Assembly (NCBI GenBank): GCA_030432795.1 | Contig: JAUILW010000272.1 | Location: forward strand, 1 to 5,148 | From: Gammaproteobacteria bacterium | GTDB taxonomy: Bacteria; Pseudomonadota; Gammaproteobacteria; Pseudomonadales; Azotimanducaceae | DNA: 5,148 nucleotides | Direction of reading: 5' to 3' | Made by a program: the position numbers and the translations under genes | The notes under the pieces: model-generated | What the model saw: the letters and a program-made list of their open reading frames with translations, nothing else | Told to the model about the DNA's origin: nothing | Database searches by the model: none | In this document: positions 1 to 5,148 of the stretch, one piece after another | Layout: each line of letters begins with the position of its first letter | Position numbering within the stretch: the first letter of the stretch is position 1

Positions 1-1506
1 GGCAACCGCAAGGTGCTGATGGACGAGGTGCGGCGCTCCATTTCCCGTTCGCTGATGCAGGAAGGCATCAGCGCCAGCGTCGTGGCGCGCGAGAAGCACG
101 TGTACTCGATCTATCGAAAGATGAAAGCTCAGCACAAATCTTTCGAGGAAATCATGGACGTGTTCGGCTTCCGCGTCGTCGTCTCACAAGCGGACGAGTG
201 CTACCGGGCATTAGGCATCATCCACAATCTCTATAAGCCCATGGCGGGCCGCTTCAAAGACTACATAGCCATACCGAAGGCAAACGGCTACCAGTCGCTG
301 CACACGACCCTGTTCAGCATGCATGGCATTCCCATCGAGGTGCAGATTCGTACCAAGCATATGGACGCCGTAGCGCAAAACGGCATCGCCGGCCACTGGC
401 TGTACAAGACCTCCAGCGAGGCGGACTTCGACTCCAGCCAACAGCGCGCGCGGGAATGGGTACGCGACCTGCTGGAGCTGCAGCAGCGTGCCGGCAACCC
501 ACTGGAGTTCATCGAGAGCCTGAAGATCGACCTGTTCCCGGATGAGGTCTATGTGTTTACACCGAGCGGCGACATCATGGAGCTGCCCCGCGGGGCATCA
601 CCGGTAGACTTCGCCTACGCAGTGCATACCGACATCGGCAACCGTTGCACAGGCGCCCGGGTGGACGGCAACCTCGCGCCACTGTCCACACAGTTGCAGA
701 GCGGCCAGTACGTCGAGATCCTCACGTCCCAGGGCGCCAAGCCCAAAGCGGAGTGGCTCACCTTCGTCGTCACCGGCAAAGCCCGCTCAGGCATAAGGCA
801 CGCGCTGAAGTCGCAACAGCAGTCCGAAGCGGTAGAACTGGGCGGCAAGCTCCTCGACCGTTCACTGGCATCGTCCAACAAGAGCATCAACAATCTCGAC
901 TTCCGCCGCCTGCGTCGCGTTTTCAAGGAGTTCGGTGTGCGCAAGCTCGACGAGCTGCTCGCGGCTATTGGCAACGGCGACCAGATGGCTTACGTGGTGG
1001 CACAGCGCCTGCTCGCCGCAGATGACCCGAACTATGAAGCGGTCTCCATCGAGCACGACGGCCCGGTACACCTGCATGGCGGCGAAGGCCTCGTGGTGAA
1101 GTACGCGCGTTGCTGCGGGCCGGTCCCTGGCGACGCCATCGTCGGCCACATGACCCCAGGCAAAGGTTTCGTCGTACACATCGAAACCTGCGCCAACATG
1201 GCGGAGATCCGCCGCCGCAAGCCCAGCGAGATCATTCCCGCGCGCTGGTCTGCAACCACCCGCGCCGAATTCTTCACCTCGCTGCGCATCGACCTGAACC
1301 GCAGGAAGGGCATCATCGCCGAGCTCGCAACCACGCTCACGGACGCTGACGCCAACATTGAGAACATCAACGTTGAAGAGCGCAGCGCCGAAGTCACCAG
1401 CGTCGTCGTCACAATCGGCGTGCGCGACCGCACCCACCTCGCCCGCATCATGCGCCGCGTACGCGCGATCGGGGCGACCCTTTCCATCGTGAGAACCAGT
1501 TCCTGA
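1..1506 (+). CDS. spoT: Bifunctional (p)ppGpp synthetase/hydrolase SpoT, 5'-truncated by the window edge
   Basis: This is the last 501 residues of a RelA/SpoT-family enzyme that makes and degrades the alarmone (p)ppGpp in the cytoplasm. The frame is open from base 1, so the GTG at 13 is internal. The family is about 700 residues long, so roughly 200 residues, including the N-terminal HD hydrolase domain, lie upstream. Counting from base 1, the synthetase domain has REKHVYSIY (30-38), Asp53 in IMDVFGFR, GYQSLHT (96-102) and the catalytic Glu113 in IEVQIRT. R84-F-K-D87 matches the RXKD motif of bifunctional Rel/SpoT rather than the EXDD of synthetase-only RelA. A TGS domain follows (about 182-243), then a helical region, a zinc-finger-like domain with Cys370-Cys371, His383, His393 and Cys397, and a C-terminal ACT domain (about 427-501). 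All key synthetase residues are present, though SpoT synthetase is often weak. The TGA stop shares its A with the ridA start, suggesting coupled translation. Confidence 0.97.
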   Translation, partial: GNRKVLMDEVRRSISRSLMQEGISASVVAREKHVYSIYRKMKAQHKSFEEIMDVFGFRVVVSQADECYRALGIIHNLYKPMAGRFKDYIAIPKANGYQSLHTTLFSMHGIPIEVQIRTKHMDAVAQNGIAGHWLYKTSSEADFDSSQQRAREWVRDLLELQQRAGNPLEFIESLKIDLFPDEVYVFTPSGDIMELPRGASPVDFAYAVHTDIGNRCTGARVDGNLAPLSTQLQSGQYVEILTSQGAKPKAEWLTFVVTGKARSGIRHALKSQQQSEAVELGGKLLDRSLASSNKSINNLDFRRLRRVFKEFGVRKLDELLAAIGNGDQMAYVVAQRLLAADDPNYEAVSIEHDGPVHLHGGEGLVVKYARCCGPVPGDAIVGHMTPGKGFVVHIETCANMAEIRRRKPSEIIPARWSATTRAEFFTSLRIDLNRRKGIIAELATTLTDADANIENINVEERSAEVTSVVVTIGVRDRTHLARIMRRVRAIGATLSIVRTSS

Positions 1507-1889
1507 TGACCAAAACCATCATCTCAACCGACCAGGCACCCGGCGCCATAGGCACCTACAACCAAGCTGTCCTCGCCGGCGATACGCTGTACATATCCGG
1601 ACAGATACCCCTGGATCCGGCCACCGGCGACGTGGTGCAGGGCGACTTTCGCGCTCGCGCGGCACGCGTGTTTGCGAACCTCGCAGCTATTGCCACGGCG
1701 GCGGGCTTCAGCCTCGACGACGCGGTGAAGGTCACCATCTTCCTCACCGATCTCGGCGAGTTCGCGGCCGTAAACGAGGTGATGGCAGAGCACTTCAGGG
1801 AACCGTACCCGGCACGTGCCGCGGTACAGGTCGCCGCCCTGCCTAAAGGGGTGGATGTGGAAGCGGACGCCATACTGGTGCGCGGTTGA
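1506..1889 (+). CDS. ridA: RidA family 2-iminobutanoate/2-iminopropanoate deaminase
   Basis: A complete 127-residue protein of the YjgF/YER057c/UK114 (Rid) family, matching the usual length of about 128. RidA forms cytoplasmic trimers and hydrolyses reactive enamine/imine intermediates released by PLP enzymes such as threonine dehydratase, giving 2-oxoacids and ammonia and protecting other PLP enzymes. Visible family features are IGTYNQAV (15-22, with the conserved Tyr18), SGQIPLDPATG (31-41), and the substrate-carboxylate arginine Arg104 in YPARAAV. Glu119 in DVEADAI corresponds to the conserved Glu120 of the enterobacterial protein, so the archetypal active site looks intact. The ATG at 1506 overlaps the spoT TGA by one base (TGATG). 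No good Shine-Dalgarno precedes it, so it probably relies on translational coupling. Family assignment is very secure; the exact physiological substrate is inferred from the family. Confidence 0.95.
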   Translation: MTKTIISTDQAPGAIGTYNQAVLAGDTLYISGQIPLDPATGDVVQGDFRARAARVFANLAAIATAAGFSLDDAVKVTIFLTDLGEFAAVNEVMAEHFREPYPARAAVQVAALPKGVDVEADAILVRG

Positions 1890-3889
1890 CCGAAGCGGAC
1901 CCGGCACACCGCAGTGTACAAACCCTAAAAGGCGTTGGCCCAAGCATTCGCGCGCAGCTCGAACGCCTGGATATTCATACCCTGGAAGACCTGTTGCTGC
2001 ATCTACCGATGCGCTACGAGGATCGCACACAGCTCGTGCCGCTGGCGGCGGTGCGGCCCGGCGAGGCCATACAGTTTGCCGGGCGTATCGCAAGCTCCGG
2101 CATCCAATACGGCAAGCGCCGCAGCTTGACGGTAACCATCGAAGACGACACCGGCTTTCTGGTGCTGCGCTTTTATCACTTCAACAGTCGCCAGCAGGCC
2201 ACTTTTCGCGAAGGCCGCTACCTGCGTGGATACGGAGAAGCACGGTTCATCGGCAATCGGGTGGAAGTCGCGCACCCAGACTATCAGCTGCACGACGGAG
2301 AGCCCCCGGAAGCAGAGGGAGAGCTCACCCCGGTTTACTCAACCGCCAAGGGTTTGAGCCAGAAGCTCTGGCGTCGGCTGATCGGGCAAGTGCTTCCTCT
2401 CGACTGGGCCGACACCTACGCACCCTTGTGCTTCCTCCACGCCCCCCCCCCACACACGACACCCGAGCAGATCGCCGAAGCGCGGGAAAGCGTGGCGCTC
2501 GACGAACTCACGGCCTACTACATCGTCATGAAGCATCGCGCCCGCGAGCGTTTGAGCCATCGGGCCACCGCGCTACCGCGCGGCCCGCAGTGGGGTCGCT
2601 CGTTGCTCGCCAACCTCGGCTTCGAGCTGACCGGCGCACAGCGGCGCGTGGTAAAGGACATCCTCACGGACCTCGAGAAACGCGTACCCATGCTACGCCT
2701 CGTGCAGGGCGACGTAGGGTCCGGCAAAACAGTGGTGGCCGCGTTTGCCGCCATACGCGCCGCTGAGCAGGGCTGCCAGACCGCCATTATGGCGCCTACG
2801 GAGATCCTCGCAGAGCAACACTTTCTCAACTTTTCCACCTGGCTTGAGCCGCTGGGCATCGGCACCGTACTGCTTACCGGTGGATTGCCGGCTGCGGAGC
2901 GGCGCGAGCGTCTGGCTGCCATAGAGCATGGTGAGGCATTGGTTGCCATCGGCACGCACGCGCTCTTTCAGAATCAAGTGCAGTTCGCCAACCTGGCCCT
3001 CGCCATCGTCGATGAGCAGCACCGTTTTGGGGTATATCAGCGCATGGCGTTGCGGGGCAAAGGCGTGGAGCCCCACCAGCTCATCATGACCGCCACCCCT
3101 ATCCCTCGCACGCTGACCATGGCGCTGTACGCCGATATGGACCTGTCGATAATCGACGAGCTACCGGTAGGTCGCCAGCCCATCGATACCCGGGTGATGG
3201 CGCCATCTCAGCGCCAACAGCTCATCGACTGGCTGAAGCACCTGCTGGCCACCAGCCGACAGGCATACTGGGTGTGCACGCTGATCGAGCCGTCCGACGA
3301 TATCGACGCGGCCAGCGCAACCGAGGTGGCAGCAGAACTCGCCGGGCGCCTCAACAACGCCCGCGTTGGTCTGCTCCACGGACGCATGAGCACCGCGGAA
3401 AAGGCCGAAGTGATGCGTCGCTTCAAAGCCCATGAGCTGGATCTGCTGGTCGCTACCACCGTAATCGAAGTCGGCGTCGATGTGCCCAACGCCACGGCAA
3501 TGATCATCGAAAACCCGGAACGCCTTGGCCTCGCGCAACTGCACCAGCTCCGTGGGCGCGTGGGTCGGGGCAGCAACGCGAGCCACTGTGTGCTCCTACA
3601 CGGTGGCAAACCCAGCGCCAACGCCCGCGCCCGCCTGAAGGTGATGCGCGACAGCTCCGACGGCTTTTTCATCGCCGAGCAGGACCTCAAACTTCGCGGC
3701 CCGGGTGAGATCCTCGGCGCACGTCAGACCGGCGAACAGGATTTCCGCGTCGCCGATCTCTCCGTCCACCAGCACCTGGTAGCAAAGGCAGTCGCCCGGG
3801 GCGACGAGCTCATGGCTGGCGACCCGGGCAAAGTAGGCCGCCTACTGCGCGCATGGACCCCGGGGAGTAGCGAGACGCTGGCCGTGTAG
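1886..3889 (+). CDS. recG: ATP-dependent DNA helicase RecG
   Basis: A complete 667-residue superfamily 2 helicase, slightly shorter than E. coli RecG (693). RecG remodels stalled replication forks and drives branch migration of Holliday junctions, D-loops and R-loops. The N-terminal wedge region begins with LKGVGP (14-19) and includes DLLLHLPMRYEDRT (35-48) and an OB-like fold. Helicase motifs follow in order: Walker A GDVGSGKT (275-282), APTEILAEQH (303-312), DEQH (376-379), TATPIPRT (402-409), LLHGRM (496-501), ATTVIEVGVDVPNA (523-536) and QLRGRVGRG (554-562). The RecG-specific TRG region is seen at 591-616 (GPGEILGARQTG). The start is TTG, overlapping the ridA stop as TTGA. An in-frame stop at 1844 limits upstream extension, no ATG or GTG lies between it and the TTG, and the next Met is residue 42, inside the conserved wedge, so TTG is the best start. 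The linker before LHAPPP (184-189) looks about 16 residues shorter than in E. coli. Confidence 0.97.
   Translation: MTEADPAHRSVQTLKGVGPSIRAQLERLDIHTLEDLLLHLPMRYEDRTQLVPLAAVRPGEAIQFAGRIASSGIQYGKRRSLTVTIEDDTGFLVLRFYHFNSRQQATFREGRYLRGYGEARFIGNRVEVAHPDYQLHDGEPPEAEGELTPVYSTAKGLSQKLWRRLIGQVLPLDWADTYAPLCFLHAPPPHTTPEQIAEARESVALDELTAYYIVMKHRARERLSHRATALPRGPQWGRSLLANLGFELTGAQRRVVKDILTDLEKRVPMLRLVQGDVGSGKTVVAAFAAIRAAEQGCQTAIMAPTEILAEQHFLNFSTWLEPLGIGTVLLTGGLPAAERRERLAAIEHGEALVAIGTHALFQNQVQFANLALAIVDEQHRFGVYQRMALRGKGVEPHQLIMTATPIPRTLTMALYADMDLSIIDELPVGRQPIDTRVMAPSQRQQLIDWLKHLLATSRQAYWVCTLIEPSDDIDAASATEVAAELAGRLNNARVGLLHGRMSTAEKAEVMRRFKAHELDLLVATTVIEVGVDVPNATAMIIENPERLGLAQLHQLRGRVGRGSNASHCVLLHGGKPSANARARLKVMRDSSDGFFIAEQDLKLRGPGEILGARQTGEQDFRVADLSVHQHLVAKAVARGDELMAGDPGKVGRLLRAWTPGSSETLAV
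2442..2451 (+). repeat. Homopolymer run of ten C within recG
   Basis: Ten consecutive C bases encode most of the Pro187-Pro189 stretch of RecG (HAPPPH). The reading frame is intact with ten: the conserved LHxPPP motif before it and the helicase domain after it are in the same frame. Gain or loss of one C would destroy the helicase domains. It may be only a by-product of proline codons in a GC-rich genome, but such tracts are prone to slippage and to sequencing error. Confidence 0.9.
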
Positions 3890-3917
3890 CGCCCGCCCCA
3901 CAATCGCCAGCGGTTCC

Positions 3918-3923
3918 TATACT
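3918..3923 (+). promoter_or_regulatory. Possible sigma-70 -10 element (TATACT) for the HDOD gene
   Basis: TATACT matches the TATAAT consensus at five of six bases and lies 29 bases upstream of the ATG at 3953. A start of transcription near 3930 would give a leader of about 20 bases. No -35 hexamer resembling TTGACA is seen 16-18 bases upstream, where the sequence is C-rich, so an activator might be needed or the match may be chance. The element is inside the 3910-3940 palindrome, which would suit repression by a bound dimer. Confidence 0.35.
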
Positions 3924-3924
3924 C

Positions 3925-3929
3925 AGGAG
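3925..3929 (+). promoter_or_regulatory. AGGAG, possible but poorly spaced ribosome binding site
   Basis: A good Shine-Dalgarno core, but it is 23 bases before the ATG at 3953 and 17 before the in-frame GTG at 3947, both longer than the usual 5-9. It lies in the loop of the 3910-3940 palindrome. If transcription starts near 3930 it would not even be in the message. It is recorded because it bears on the choice of start codon and on the nature of the promoter. Confidence 0.2.
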
Positions 3930-3952
3930 ATAGCAACCGCCCGCGAGTGAGC

Positions 3953-5148
3953 ATGGAAAACGCCGAGCCCGTCGTACGGATCACCCATCTGGCCGCGCAG
4001 AACAGCGACGCTGAGCTGTGGCTGGCGCATCCAACCGAAGCGCTATTCGACATCTGCGAATTCAACGTCACGCAGGGTGCTGATTTCCGGCCGATGCCCG
4101 CATCGCACCGCCATGGCGAGGCGCTGAACGAATCGCTGGACTTCTCCCGTGTGCTGATCGATCACAGTCTGTTGAGCCAGCCGAAGGTCCAGGCCTGGCT
4201 GGGCGAGCAGTTCGCAAGCGTACCCATTGAAGCTTTTGCCGGCGCCGCAAGCGTGCAGTGCTGTACACCGGTCGGAGCTATCGAAGACAACCGCTCAGAC
4301 CAAGCGCGCATCCACGATGCGGTTACCAGCTTCACGACGCTGCGCATCCAGCAGCGGCTCGATGAAACGCTGGAGATTCCACCGCTACCAGACGCAGCAC
4401 GCCGCATCGTCGCCCTGCAGGCAAACCCCAACTTCGACCTGAGCGAGCTTGTCGCCATCGTCGAAACCGATGCAGCCATCGCCGCCAAGATCATTAGCTG
4501 GGCGAACTCGGCGTTTTACGCTGCCGATCCCTCGGCGCGTTCCCTGGATGATGCAATCATGCGCATTCTCGGTTTCGACCTGGTGATGAACCTCGCGCTC
4601 GGACTGGTGCTCTCCGGCACGTTGAAGCTGCCGGACAACGAGGTGCGGGGGGCCGCCCCTCTCTGGCTGAAGTCCGTGTTCACCGCGGCCGCGATGGAAG
4701 CCATCGCAAAGCGGCTTCCCACGGATTCCTCACTCACCCCGGGAAGCTGTTACCTCGCTGGCCTTCTGAGCAACTTCGGCACGCTGGTGCTCGGGCACGT
4801 TTTCCCTCCTCAGTACCGCACCATCTGCCGCCTGCAGGAGGCCAACCCGCAGCTGCCGACCAACCTGATAGACGAACACGTGATGAACCTTCCAAGGGAG
4901 GTTCTCGCCGCCACACTCTTCGAACAGTGGCAACTGCCCGCCGAGCTCGTGACCGCCGTTCGTCACCAACATACCCCCGACTATGCGGGTCCTCACGCTA
5001 CGTGGGTGAACCTGTTGCAGGTTGCAAGCCAGATGCTCGACGACGATCTGGAAGGGGGTGACTGGCAAATCAGTAACGAAGCGCTGGAAAAGCTGGGCCT
5101 CGATACCCTGGATCTGGAGGCCGTTGCCCGCATCCTGCAGGACTCGCG
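3953..5148 (+). CDS. HDOD-domain signalling protein with divergent N-terminal domain, 3'-truncated by the window edge
   Basis: The frame stays open from 3953 to the window edge (398 codons plus two bases, no stop). Residues about 120-345 are an HDOD domain, a catalytically degenerate HD-type fold found in bacterial signalling and regulatory proteins. Visible hallmarks are RIQQRLDETLEIPPLP (131-146), VETDAAIAAKIISWANS (170-186), the segment following it with ILGFDLVMNLALGL (205-218), LAGLLSNFG (268-276) and VRHQH (336-340). The metal-binding HD pair of true phosphodiesterases is absent: LLSNFG has Ser where many relatives have His. Residues 1-115 are not clearly recognised. They occupy the position of the YbaK-like aminoacyl-tRNA deacylase domain seen in related pseudomonad HDOD proteins, and residues 47-100 faintly resemble the end of that domain, so this may be a shortened remnant. 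No transmembrane segment or signal peptide is apparent. The start could instead be the in-frame GTG at 3947; neither has a well-spaced ribosome site. It is probably transcribed apart from recG. Confidence 0.88.
   Translation, partial: MENAEPVVRITHLAAQNSDAELWLAHPTEALFDICEFNVTQGADFRPMPASHRHGEALNESLDFSRVLIDHSLLSQPKVQAWLGEQFASVPIEAFAGAASVQCCTPVGAIEDNRSDQARIHDAVTSFTTLRIQQRLDETLEIPPLPDAARRIVALQANPNFDLSELVAIVETDAAIAAKIISWANSAFYAADPSARSLDDAIMRILGFDLVMNLALGLVLSGTLKLPDNEVRGAAPLWLKSVFTAAAMEAIAKRLPTDSSLTPGSCYLAGLLSNFGTLVLGHVFPPQYRTICRLQEANPQLPTNLIDEHVMNLPREVLAATLFEQWQLPAELVTAVRHQHTPDYAGPHATWVNLLQVASQMLDDDLEGGDWQISNEALEKLGLDTLDLEAVARILQDS

Larger units (their letters stand above)
3910..3940. repeat. Imperfect 31-bp palindrome between recG and the HDOD gene
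   Basis: Two 11-base arms, 3910-3920 (GCGGTTCCTAT) and 3930-3940 (ATAGCAACCGC), are reverse complements at 10 of 11 positions; the only mismatch is C3916 against C3934. They flank a nine-base centre, ACTCAGGAG. It lies in the 63-base gap and covers a -10-like hexamer. As DNA it could be an operator for a dimeric regulator; as RNA it could form a hairpin. No T-run follows the right arm, so it is not a standard intrinsic terminator of recG in the + direction. The structure is directly visible; its function is inference. Confidence 0.6.

Noticed and set aside
862..1437. Antisense open frame of 191 codons within spoT
   Set aside because: It lies wholly opposite conserved spoT domains (zinc-finger-like and ACT) and shows no family motif. 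Long antisense frames are expected in GC-rich genes.
1524..2093. Antisense open frame of 189 codons opposite ridA and the start of recG
   Set aside because: It spans a real gene boundary on the other strand, has no recognisable domain or ribosome site, and is explained by GC-rich codon structure.
1816..2766. Long open frame (316 codons) on the + strand across ridA and recG
   Set aside because: It overlaps two clearly conserved genes in another frame. Its translation is rich in Arg, Pro and Ala with no recognisable domain, typical of an out-of-frame reading of GC-rich coding DNA.
3890..3952. Intrinsic terminator after recG
   Set aside because: The hairpin-forming palindrome is present, but no T-run follows it on the + strand and the stem has a mismatch, so a standard intrinsic terminator is not supported.
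4162..5068. Several antisense frames (4162-4494, 4516-4737, 4730-5068) and a short + frame (4227-4442) in the right part
   Set aside because: All lie inside the conserved HDOD-protein reading frame, which runs open from 3953 to the window edge. None has a recognisable motif.
1..5148. A mobile element, defence system, CRISPR array or RNA gene
   Set aside because: The window is filled by four ordinary conserved genes with uniform base composition. No direct repeats, transposase, tRNA-like cloverleaf or spacer-repeat pattern was seen.

Overview
The window is GC-rich and densely coding. All genes lie on the + strand with almost no intergenic space. The protein sequences and the order spoT - ridA - recG point to a gammaproteobacterium. 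E. coli has trmH between spoT and recG; here a RidA-family gene sits directly between them. I cannot place it below class from this sequence alone.

Layout: bases 1-1506 hold the 3' part of spoT, the bifunctional (p)ppGpp synthetase/hydrolase; its N-terminal hydrolase domain lies upstream of the window. Bases 1506-1889 hold a complete ridA (2-iminobutanoate/2-iminopropanoate deaminase), sharing one base with spoT. Bases 1886-3889 hold a complete recG (branch-migrating DNA helicase) that starts at a TTG inside the ridA stop, a four-base overlap. The three genes look like one translationally coupled transcript. After a 63-base gap, a gene at 3953 runs off the right edge: an HDOD-domain protein with a divergent, shortened N-terminal domain.

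The first three genes are housekeeping functions: stringent-response nucleotide control, clearance of reactive enamine/imine intermediates, and rescue of stalled forks and recombination intermediates. The HDOD gene is probably a separately transcribed signalling gene. The only gap of note (3890-3952) contains an imperfect 31-bp palindrome that encloses a -10-like TATACT and an AGGAG, which is the most interesting non-coding structure here.

I found no RNA genes, mobile elements, CRISPR arrays, attachment sites or recognisable novel system. The items most worth a second look are the palindrome, the unusual N-terminus of the HDOD protein, and a ten-C run beside an apparently shortened linker in RecG.
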